DNA of 17,624 bases from Sulfurovum sp. (lineage in GTDB: Bacteria > Campylobacterota > Campylobacteria > Campylobacterales > Sulfurovaceae). The stretch covers positions 1 through 17,624 of the forward strand of contig DYPM01000029.1 in the NCBI GenBank assembly GCA_020719895.1, given 5' to 3'. This document shows positions 5,570-13,233 of this stretch, piece after piece. Every line of letters starts with the position of its first letter. Positions within the stretch are counted from its first letter, which is position 1. The translations under genes were made by a program, and so were the position numbers. Below the pieces are notes generated by a model, which was not told where the DNA came from, ran no database searches, and was given only the letters and a program-made list of their open reading frames with translations.

Positions 5570-6882
5570 TGATTTTGCCACTTCTGTTTTTAGGAATTGG
5601 TGCTGTAGAGCTTGATTTCAAACTGCTTAAAGAGAGTGATGGTGTAGAGCTTGTCAAACCTCTACACTCACAACCCTATTTTTTATATTATCAAAACAAA
5701 GGTGACGAGATACAAACTCCACTCGATCCTTATCTCTATACAATGACACCTAAAATCACTTTTTTTGATCACAAAAACAGTGCGATGTGTATCGTTCCTT
5801 TAGCCAATAAAGATCACTACTTAAACGCTTCATTTTTTGACACCATACGCATAGAGGGCAAGTGCAATAATTGTGTGGTGGCGATATCAGATAAGAAACT
5901 TTTTTTGAGGGAGGATAATGTCAAAATAGGTGATTTCAAAAACATCATTCCAGTTGACAAACTAATGGATAAGATTGATTTTAGAAGTTTGAAATATCTT
6001 ATCTTTTTTGCACCAACCAAAGAGGATATCAATATTAAAGAGATTACATTTTTGCACACCCCAAAAGAGCCAAGCGTTGAAAAACCCTCAGTATGGATAT
6101 GGAAAAGCAGTGATGTCGATATTAAAAAACTCAAAGCAAACGCTATCAAAAGAGTGTATCTTCAAGTCGATAAAGATTTTCAAGCGACGGCATCGCTTCT
6201 ATATGATAACAGTATTGAGGTTGTTGCACTTGATGGAAACCCATCTTATATCTTTGACGACCGTCAACTGATGCAAAATATACAAGAGGTCATCAAAATC
6301 AATTCAACAAAAAAGATTATAGAGGGATTTCAAATCGATATCGAGCCACATACGCTAAGGGATTTTGATTTACATAAGGCAGAGTATCTTCAAAAGCTTT
6401 TAGATTTAAGTCATACACTCTATACCCAACTCCAAAAAAATGGCTTGAAGTTCTCTATCGTGATTCCGTTCTGGTACGACAGTGTCTATGTAGAAAACAA
6501 AAGTGTCGCCTATACTCTTATCGATAGTTCTGATGAGGTGGTATTGATGAGCTACAGAACAGATTCTCTTGATGTTTTAAAAATATCTGCCGACAAGCTT
6601 GCCTATGCCCAAGCAAGAGACAAAAAGATAAAAATCGGTATTGAGTTGATGCCGATAGAGGATGAATATCATTACCTATTTGATAAAAAAGAGATAGCAA
6701 AGTGCAAAACCATTGCAACTTTTTGGGAGAGTTGCAAAAGCAAGCCATACTCTCAGTTTGAAATCAAAGGCAACTCTATCAGTTTTTTTGAGCAAAAAGA
6801 GAAACTCCCTTCTCTGCTCCATACACATTTTCCCTATGCGTCATTCACTGGTTTTGTCTATCATCATATCGATGGGCTTTGA
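5548..6882 (+). CDS. Secreted TIM-barrel protein, probable glycoside hydrolase-like
   Basis: A 444-residue exported protein. From the TTG at 5548 it has a basic n-region (K4), a hydrophobic stretch (6-20) and a likely signal peptide; an AAAGG SD lies 9 nt upstream. The ATG at 5569 (overlapping the previous stop) would lose the basic residue and has no SD, so TTG is preferred. Residues about 20-175 form a beta-rich domain; about 180-444 look like a TIM barrel with regular strands (VYLQVD, EVVALDG, EGFQIDIEP, FSIVIPFW, EVVLMSYRT, IKIGIELMP, FTGFVYHH). GFQIDIEP at 260-267 resembles the DxxDxE/DxE acid motif of GH18-like enzymes, with D264 and E266 as candidate catalytic residues. With the deacetylase it would give a PgaB-like pair on separate chains. 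No exact family recognised. Confidence 0.65.
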   Translation: MGFKNIIMILPLLFLGIGAVELDFKLLKESDGVELVKPLHSQPYFLYYQNKGDEIQTPLDPYLYTMTPKITFFDHKNSAMCIVPLANKDHYLNASFFDTIRIEGKCNNCVVAISDKKLFLREDNVKIGDFKNIIPVDKLMDKIDFRSLKYLIFFAPTKEDINIKEITFLHTPKEPSVEKPSVWIWKSSDVDIKKLKANAIKRVYLQVDKDFQATASLLYDNSIEVVALDGNPSYIFDDRQLMQNIQEVIKINSTKKIIEGFQIDIEPHTLRDFDLHKAEYLQKLLDLSHTLYTQLQKNGLKFSIVIPFWYDSVYVENKSVAYTLIDSSDEVVLMSYRTDSLDVLKISADKLAYAQARDKKIKIGIELMPIEDEYHYLFDKKEIAKCKTIATFWESCKSKPYSQFEIKGNSISFFEQKEKLPSLLHTHFPYASFTGFVYHHIDGL

Positions 6883-7333
6883 TAATCTTACTTATCCCTT
6901 TATCGTCAAGGTAGCCGTTGATATAAGTAGGTACTTGACTGCTTCTTATCACATCAAGTAGCATTTCTATATTTGGTTTGCTTTGATTAAAGTTGCCAAG
7001 CGGAATGTTGATAAATTCGATTCTGTATTTGGCACAAAAGTTTTTCTGATATTGATATAACTCATGATAAAGCGGAAGTCGAGGATCAATCAAGGATATC
7101 ACTCTTTTGATGTTGTGTTTTTGAATTAAAATAAGCATATTTTTCTCATTTTGAAAAGGACCGCTAAAAAGATGAGGCATAAGCTGAACCACATCTTGCT
7201 TGAAAAAATTCGTGATAGTAAAACGATCTTCGATCCTGTCTATGTTTACCGCAAGTGCTACAACGTAGTAAGCCAAAAAAACAAGAAACAACACAAATCG
7301 TACAGCAAGATACTGAAGTTTTTCGATGCTCAT
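6845..7333 (-). CDS. Dual-specificity phosphatase-like protein lacking the catalytic signature
   Basis: A 162-residue protein from the ATG at 7333, whose ATGA overlaps the glycosyltransferase stop; an upstream TTG would add nine residues but is less likely. One transmembrane segment (about 11-31) is followed by a soluble domain with the opening of a bacterial tyrosine/dual-specificity phosphatase: LMPHLFSGPFQ, then a helix, IKRVISLIDPR, and FINIPLGNF. Where active relatives carry HCxxGxxR, this protein reads INGYLDDKGIS, so nucleophile Cys, P-loop Gly and Arg are all replaced, and the chain ends about 17 residues later. It may be a non-catalytic pseudophosphatase or a decaying gene. Last gene of the minus-strand operon; its 3' end overlaps the convergent gene by 38 bp. 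Confidence 0.6.
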   Translation of the reverse strand: MSIEKLQYLAVRFVLFLVFLAYYVVALAVNIDRIEDRFTITNFFKQDVVQLMPHLFSGPFQNEKNMLILIQKHNIKRVISLIDPRLPLYHELYQYQKNFCAKYRIEFINIPLGNFNQSKPNIEMLLDVIRSSQVPTYINGYLDDKGISKIIKAHRYDDRQNQ

Positions 7334-8724
7334 ATCGATTTTCTCTCTATTTTTCCCCAAGAGGTATTGAGGAAATTAAAAGAGGCTAAAAGATTTTCAA
7401 CTTTAATCAACGGCCTGTAGTAAAATGGCTCTACAAAGCTCATCGCGAGTAGTTTGTAGATATCAAGGATATTTTTAAACCGATGTACAGTAAAAAGATC
7501 TAAAGTAAGAGAGCCTATATTGATGACAATCCCCCACGCAAATTCAAGTAAAAAAAAGACAATAATGGCATCTTTATTGATAAGACCATAGAGATAAAAA
7601 AGAATAATCGAAGATACTCCAAGCAGTGTAATAAAAGGAGAGAGTGCTTCGACAAATATAAAGTAAGGTATTGCAAGAAGACCTATTTGTTGATATTTGC
7701 GATTAAATATCATACTTCTATTGTGATAGAGTGTCTCCATCAGTCCCCTCTGCCATCGGTTTCTTTGCTTCAGAAGAGAGCCATAGTCGCTTGGTGCTTG
7801 AGTCCAGCATACGGTATCGGGAACAAACCGAATCGAGTATAAAATATCATGATCAAAACAGTACTTTATCATTCTAACAACAAGATCAAAGTCTTCACCG
7901 ATCGTATGTCTATACCCTCCGATATTCTCAACAATATCTTTTCTAAAGATTCCAAATGCTCCCGATACAATCAAAAGTGCATTCATTTGCTCCCATGCTG
8001 TTCTTCCTGCTAAAAATCCTCTTGAGTATTCTATGATTTGAAATATTTCGATCTGTGTTTTTGGAACTTTTCTTTGAACAACTTTGCTCTCACGAATCAC
8101 CGAACCATTAAGTATGCCAACTTTTCCACCTACAGCAATCGCATTAGTCTCTTCGCTAAAAAGCAAAACACTCTTAGCAATCGCATCTTGTTCTAAAATA
8201 GAATCAGCATCCACACAGCAAAAAAGCGGGTATTTTGATATATTGATACCGCAATTAAGTCCATCGGCTTTCCCGCCGTTTTCTTTATCGACAACGATAA
8301 GGTTGTCATAGGTTTTGGATCTGTAAATTGTTTTGATAGGTTGATGCTTGATCAGATTGTCTATTTGCATACTTTGTGGCACAAGATCAAAAGCATCGAT
8401 CAATTTTTGCAGTGTGCTATCTTTGGATCCATCATTAAGTACGATCACTTCATATTCTGGAAAATGGAGTCTAAGAAGTGCAGTGATTGAAGCTATGATT
8501 GTAGCCTCCTCATTGTAAGCAGGCACAAGGATTGACACGGGTTTATAAGCATCAGAATTAATAAGCTTATTAGCAAAAACATCAGAAGCAGAACCAAAAT
8601 ACTCAATCAATCTTTTGAGTGCTTTGATGACAAAAAAGGTCATCGAGATATTTGTCGTAATGAGATAAAGCAGGTAAATAACCTGTAGTGCTAAAAGAAG
8701 AAATATTAAACTGCTATCTATCAC
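7330..8724 (-). CDS. Processive family 2 glycosyltransferase (polysaccharide synthase)
   Basis: A 464-residue inner-membrane glycosyltransferase expected to polymerise a beta-linked polysaccharide from a nucleotide sugar and move it across the membrane. One transmembrane helix at about 8-31; GT-A domain about 60-325 with SILVPAYNEE (64-73), LNDGS (D98), NGGKADGLN (149-157), the metal-binding VDAD (171-174), the catalytic-base region GEDFD (276-280) and the QRNRW motif (320-324) of processive synthases; then about three further membrane helices (345-410) and a short tail. No PilZ domain. It resembles PgaC/IcaA and hyaluronan/cellulose-type synthases, but the product cannot be named. GTG start at 8724 overlapping the upstream stop (GTGA). 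No separate PgaD-like gene is seen. Confidence 0.88.
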   Translation of the reverse strand: MIDSSLIFLLLALQVIYLLYLITTNISMTFFVIKALKRLIEYFGSASDVFANKLINSDAYKPVSILVPAYNEEATIIASITALLRLHFPEYEVIVLNDGSKDSTLQKLIDAFDLVPQSMQIDNLIKHQPIKTIYRSKTYDNLIVVDKENGGKADGLNCGINISKYPLFCCVDADSILEQDAIAKSVLLFSEETNAIAVGGKVGILNGSVIRESKVVQRKVPKTQIEIFQIIEYSRGFLAGRTAWEQMNALLIVSGAFGIFRKDIVENIGGYRHTIGEDFDLVVRMIKYCFDHDILYSIRFVPDTVCWTQAPSDYGSLLKQRNRWQRGLMETLYHNRSMIFNRKYQQIGLLAIPYFIFVEALSPFITLLGVSSIILFYLYGLINKDAIIVFFLLEFAWGIVINIGSLTLDLFTVHRFKNILDIYKLLAMSFVEPFYYRPLIKVENLLASFNFLNTSWGKIERKSI

Positions 8725-9827
8725 ATTGTTTCATTATATGCAGTGCTGTCGCCAATAATCGATGGTGAAGCATTTGAGGGCTTTTTTCTCTCTATAACAT
8801 CAAGAATATCACTATATTTCAAGCCAAATGTTTTGGTGCTACTCAAGAGAGTTTTGATGAGATGACTATCTTTATCCAAAAAATAGAGATAGATAAACTC
8901 CAAAGCACTTTTGCCACACAGTTCAAATGCATGCTGTGCACATACCAACTTTACTTGCATCGATTCGTGAAGGTAACTGTTTTTGATAATTTGGCAATAG
9001 GAGTATTTCAATTTGGACAATATCTTTATCGTATGAATAATAAAATCTTCATTATTTTGTTCTCTTTGATAAATATCGATAATACAATGGTATAGTTGAG
9101 GATTCCTCATATCAGCAATGGTTTGCAAAACCGATTTAATCGTAATATGGTTGTAGAAATTGAGAGTTTTCACAAATGACTCTATCTCGCTTGGTGGCAC
9201 CTCTTTAAAAGCTTCTTCAAAAATAAATCTGTCATAAAGATAACTTATCCCCCTATATTTGATACGGTTTGTCATGACGTGGGCTATAGACTTGAGATCT
9301 TTTTGATTGTTGCAAAGAGAGGCAAAACCATAGAGTGCTTCTTGTTGCATAGAGAAGTGCCTGTTTTTCATTTTTTTGAAGAAAAAACTTTTATAAGGAG
9401 GATAGTGCAAAGAGATCATTTTATTGAAATAAGATATTTTTTGAAATGCAAAATAGCTCTTTTGATACGCCTCACATAAGAAGAGAGCAAGTTGATTTTT
9501 TTCGATGATATCTATCAAAATACGGCTATCTTCTTTCGCCATAAAATTATACACTTCAATAATTGCCTCGACTAAAGCTATTTTATCATTATGTTTTTTT
9601 GCTTTGATTTCAATAGTGTCATCAAACAAAAAGAGATTGATTTGATGAATAAAATCTAATTTTTTGGACTCAATCGCTCCTCTTTTTCTTTCGAGATAGA
9701 TTTGCAGTAAAGAGACAGCAACAAATAAAAAAAACGCTATCATAAAAAAAAGTATGGTTATGTCAATAATGAGATCGATTGATTGTGCAATCGTATCGGT
9801 TGCGACTTTTGCTTGACTTATCTCCAC
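8721..9827 (-). CDS. Membrane-anchored alpha-helical repeat (HEAT-like) protein
   Basis: A 368-residue protein with one N-terminal transmembrane helix (about 17-45) followed by a basic segment (YLERKRGAIESKK), indicating that the C-terminal body is cytoplasmic. The rest is almost wholly alpha-helical with repeating helix pairs, for example around 160-190, 225-255, 260-285 and 290-320, as in HEAT-type solenoids. No catalytic motif is seen. Proteins of this shape act as scaffolds; placed between the outer-membrane protein and the synthase gene, it may organise the synthase or link it to the signalling proteins. GTG start at 9827, overlapping the preceding TAG by one base. The family is not recognised precisely; the HEAT assignment rests on helix periodicity only. 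Confidence 0.7.
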   Translation of the reverse strand: MEISQAKVATDTIAQSIDLIIDITILFFMIAFFLFVAVSLLQIYLERKRGAIESKKLDFIHQINLFLFDDTIEIKAKKHNDKIALVEAIIEVYNFMAKEDSRILIDIIEKNQLALFLCEAYQKSYFAFQKISYFNKMISLHYPPYKSFFFKKMKNRHFSMQQEALYGFASLCNNQKDLKSIAHVMTNRIKYRGISYLYDRFIFEEAFKEVPPSEIESFVKTLNFYNHITIKSVLQTIADMRNPQLYHCIIDIYQREQNNEDFIIHTIKILSKLKYSYCQIIKNSYLHESMQVKLVCAQHAFELCGKSALEFIYLYFLDKDSHLIKTLLSSTKTFGLKYSDILDVIERKKPSNASPSIIGDSTAYNETM

Positions 9828-10960
9828 TACCAGTTTCTCCGCAGACAGATAAGAAAACCGAATTTATCAAACCGATAATCTGTGTTTGTGTTTTGATAAA
9901 ACTCTTTTGATAGATTTCCCCACACAACCCAATCTTCATTGATCTGTTTTTCAGATCCTACTTCAAGTCGGTTTGAAATAGTATTTTCATACATATCTTG
10001 AGCTTCTATCGCTTCATTGGAGTCGCTATAGACATAGGTGATGTAGTATTTGTATCTGTTTTCAACCTCTTTGCCAATCGTATTTGAGATGGCATAACTT
10101 TGGTTTTCTAAAATATAATAGAGTGTTTGATGGATATACCACGCATTGGGCAAGTAGTATCGATATTCGGGAGTAAGCATATTGATATTTTGATTCGTAT
10201 AAGCCGAAAACTCATACCCTATTCCCACTTCGATATTTTGATACCCTTTATAGATGTGGGTTCCAATGGCGTATTTGGACATAAAATTTGCAGTCGGTGA
10301 GAAGGAAAGATGAAAAAATCCCCATTTTTTGTTGGTTGACTCAAAATAGATCTCTGTATCGATGTTTTTATCATTTTTATGATATCGGTCGATCTCTTCT
10401 GTTCTTAATACAACTGTTTGATTACGATAAGGGAATTTTGTTTGAATATATTCTCTTTTGTCTTTAAGCCTATCGTCTAAATAGCTATAGTTTTCTACGC
10501 CAATCTCTATAAAGTGCTTTTTTTTGTCAGACGATAGGCTTTTGTCATTTTTTGCCTCTATCTTAGGTTGCATTTTGGCATTTTGTATGATGCGAAGCCT
10601 ATCCAAATAGTGGCTATCGTTTGTTTGTGTATAGAGTGATTGAAAAATGTCGATACTCTCATCATATTTTTTTTGCCAAAATAGTAGGTTTGCCACCATC
10701 TCTTTGACTTCGGCACTCTTTGGGTAGAGGCTTGAGAGTGTTTGCACGCTTTTTAACGCATTTTCAAAATCGTTTAGTACGGTATAGGCTTGTGTTTTGA
10801 GTATGAGTAGTTCATAGCTGTTTTGGAATTTTTTTGGTTGCTGTTCTATGTATGTCAAGGCATCGTTTGGATTTGCAAAATCACTGATCTTTTTTATAGG
10901 TTGTGCAAACACGAAAGATCCAAAAAGAATAAAAGCAATCAGTAATTTTGTATATTTCAT
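9827..10960 (-). CDS. YaiO-like outer-membrane protein with TPR and beta-barrel
   Basis: A 377-residue exported protein. Signal peptide 1-19 ending in FVFA before Q20. Residues about 28-130 form TPR-like helix pairs (NDFENALKSVQTLSSLYP and KKYDESIDIFQSLY). A linker (130-147) leads to about 150-377, rich in alternating amphipathic strands with many Tyr, as in a beta-barrel, ending in an aromatic residue (W377) suited to BAM recognition. The arrangement resembles YaiO-type proteins and, in plan, the TPR plus barrel exporters PgaA and BcsC, but the barrel is small. Its likely role is polysaccharide export or docking at the outer membrane. ATG at 10960 within an ATGA overlap with the kinase stop; its own stop overlaps the next GTG by one base. 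Confidence 0.78.
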   Translation of the reverse strand: MKYTKLLIAFILFGSFVFAQPIKKISDFANPNDALTYIEQQPKKFQNSYELLILKTQAYTVLNDFENALKSVQTLSSLYPKSAEVKEMVANLLFWQKKYDESIDIFQSLYTQTNDSHYLDRLRIIQNAKMQPKIEAKNDKSLSSDKKKHFIEIGVENYSYLDDRLKDKREYIQTKFPYRNQTVVLRTEEIDRYHKNDKNIDTEIYFESTNKKWGFFHLSFSPTANFMSKYAIGTHIYKGYQNIEVGIGYEFSAYTNQNINMLTPEYRYYLPNAWYIHQTLYYILENQSYAISNTIGKEVENRYKYYITYVYSDSNEAIEAQDMYENTISNRLEVGSEKQINEDWVVWGNLSKEFYQNTNTDYRFDKFGFLICLRRNW

Positions 10961-13155
10961 ATTTTTTCACTTTGTATCTCATCCAATAGCTTTTGAGCAT
11001 CGCTACTCTCATTAGGATAAAGCTCAATCTCTTTTTGAAGATAAGAGAGGGCTTTGTTTTTTTCCATTTCACTAAGTGCCACTTTTGCCAAATCGTAATT
11101 TAGCATATAATATTTTGGATTGATGCTTAATAATTTTTCTAACTTTTCTTTTGCCTGAGATATTTGTTCTTTTGCCAAATAAACTTCAGCCAATCCCCAA
11201 AGAGCATCTTGATTTTTATCATTTTGTGAAAGCAGGAAAAGATATATCTCTTCTGCTTTTTCAAGATCTTTCATAAAATAATAGTCTCTTGCTATATGAA
11301 TCAAGTCTCTTTCATTGTCTTTTTTTAATTCAAGCGCTTTGTTTAGTATCTGTATGGATTTGGCATATTCGCCTTTGAGATAGTAGATCCATCCGAGTTC
11401 AGAATACGGCTCAAAATCTTTTTTTTCAAAATCTTTGTTTGATTTGTTTGCAAATTCTAAAGATTTGTCAAATGCTTTAGCTTTTATCATCTCTTCGGCT
11501 TTTAATATATTGTATTTATTTTTAAATTTGACAATGTTTTGATATCCGTTGATACCATTTTTATCTACAGCTATTGCTTTGATGTAGTAGTAGCCATCTT
11601 TGTTTATCTTTGTTTTTATAGTTGGTGATACGAATGTATATATCCCTGTGATATTTTCAAATTTATCATCATTTGCCATGATAATTTTATAAGATACCGC
11701 ACCCTTCACTGCTCCTACTGTTATCTCTACGGATCCATCTTGAAGATTTTTAAATCGTATTCCATAAGGAGCATCTAAAAGTTGTACTGTTTTTGGAATG
11801 CCATTTTTGCTTACCAAAAAGCCAAATCCCTCTTCAAGCACTCTGTCATCAGATTTTACTGCTCCTTCATAGATTGAGACTACACTATTTTTATCTTTTT
11901 CAAGTGTCACTTTGGTTCCCATATTGGTAAATGTTGTATTTGGCATTACAAAGTTTACGGTATCGCCGTTAAGTTCTACTTCAGCATATCCGCTTGAGAG
12001 GCTCAATCGTTTGTAAGATTTTGAGTTGGTAATATTTCTAAAATTCCAAAAGCTATAATCAGCATCACTCTCTACTCTTATAACAGATCCGTTTTGCGTC
12101 TTTATAGTGTCAAATTTACCATTGCTTTGTGTATCGTTAAATGTCGGAATGACGGGAAAAAAGTAACCTGCACCAAATACAACGGCAATGAAGGACGCAG
12201 CAAGTGATGCATATGGGTTTTGTATCGTTTTTCTATGCTGTATTAACGGCAAATTGAATATAAATGCTACATCTTTATTTTCAAAATTTTTCAATTCTAT
12301 ATTACCACCATGAACATCAATCACTGATTTTACAAGAGCGAGTCCTATTCCTGTCCCTATATGTTCGCTACTTTTTGATGTTTGAAACTTTTCAAAAAGC
12401 TTCTCTTTTTCACTGTTATCTATACCAAGAGAGCTATTTTGTATTTTTATGGTCATAAATTTATTTTTAGTCGAAATATCTATCTTGATATAACCGCCTT
12501 CAGTATTGTATTTGATAGCATTATTTAGCAAATTAAATATAGCCCTATCGATCCAAAAAAAGCTACCTTTGATAATTTCTATTTTGTCTTTTTTTGTAAA
12601 ATAGATTTTTAAATTTTTACTTTTTATTGACAACTCAAGCGTATTTAAAATTTTATTGATAATCTCTGTTATATTAAACTCTATTATTTCGATCTTATTT
12701 TCACTATTTTGATGCTGAAGTCTTTCTATTTGGAGCATCTCTTCAAAAATATCAATAGATTTTGAGACAGACTCAAATGATTGATTTAAAAGTTTTGCTC
12801 TATCCTCGCTATCAAAATCATATTTGACAAGCATTTCGATAGAGAGTTTGGCAGCCGAAAGCATCCCTTTTAGCTCATGTGTTGCAATAGGACTTAGGCA
12901 GTTTGAATTTTTGAGAGCATTATATGCTTTTAAATAGATATTTATAATATTGTGAATATATTTAAGCGTTTTGATATCAATAATTTTTGAACACTCATAG
13001 AACTCTACAAAATCATATTCAAACGCTAAAATAACTTGGTTTTTTTCGATACATATATCACTGCAATCGGTTGTTTTTTTATGAAAATGTTTATAATCTT
13101 TAGCCTCTAAAAGTTCTGAGACCAATTTTATGGTTCTTTTAAGCGTTGTATTCAT
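10957..13155 (-). CDS. Histidine kinase fused to a periplasmic FecR-TPR region
   Basis: The ATG at 13155 follows AAAAGGGG by 5 nt and gives 732 residues; an ATG at 13179 has no SD. Numbers below count from 13179. Residues 1-90: helical, no sensor domain seen. Histidine kinase about 95-315: H-box ATHELK (H101), N-box FNLLNNAIKYN (215-225), G1-like NSSLGI (248-253; the usual Asp is Asn), F-box LFEKF, G2 GTGIGL (275-280). One membrane helix about 323-345. Then FecR-like about 350-465 (PNTTFTNMGTKVTLE, VSIYEGAVKS), a beta-sandwich resembling an fn3 domain about 470-555, and TPR repeats about 555-735. The kinase should be cytoplasmic and FecR-TPR periplasmic. It heads the minus-strand operon and probably senses cell-envelope or polysaccharide export state. 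Confidence 0.85.
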   Translation of the reverse strand: MNTTLKRTIKLVSELLEAKDYKHFHKKTTDCSDICIEKNQVILAFEYDFVEFYECSKIIDIKTLKYIHNIINIYLKAYNALKNSNCLSPIATHELKGMLSAAKLSIEMLVKYDFDSEDRAKLLNQSFESVSKSIDIFEEMLQIERLQHQNSENKIEIIEFNITEIINKILNTLELSIKSKNLKIYFTKKDKIEIIKGSFFWIDRAIFNLLNNAIKYNTEGGYIKIDISTKNKFMTIKIQNSSLGIDNSEKEKLFEKFQTSKSSEHIGTGIGLALVKSVIDVHGGNIELKNFENKDVAFIFNLPLIQHRKTIQNPYASLAASFIAVVFGAGYFFPVIPTFNDTQSNGKFDTIKTQNGSVIRVESDADYSFWNFRNITNSKSYKRLSLSSGYAEVELNGDTVNFVMPNTTFTNMGTKVTLEKDKNSVVSIYEGAVKSDDRVLEEGFGFLVSKNGIPKTVQLLDAPYGIRFKNLQDGSVEITVGAVKGAVSYKIIMANDDKFENITGIYTFVSPTIKTKINKDGYYYIKAIAVDKNGINGYQNIVKFKNKYNILKAEEMIKAKAFDKSLEFANKSNKDFEKKDFEPYSELGWIYYLKGEYAKSIQILNKALELKKDNERDLIHIARDYYFMKDLEKAEEIYLFLLSQNDKNQDALWGLAEVYLAKEQISQAKEKLEKLLSINPKYYMLNYDLAKVALSEMEKNKALSYLQKEIELYPNESSDAQKLLDEIQSEKI

Positions 13156-13233
13156 ATTAACCCCTTTTCGTGGCATCATAATGTAAAAAGATGATAAATG
13201 AATGATATTTTAGAAATTTATATATGGGAATCT

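Noticed and set aside
11500..12150. Possibility that the FecR-TPR part is a separate gene from the kinase
   Set aside because: The frame is open through the transmembrane segment with no stop, restart SD or frameshift visible.
13156..13179. Upstream ATG start for the histidine kinase gene
   Set aside because: No ribosome binding site; the ATG at 13155 has AAAAGGGG 5 nt upstream.
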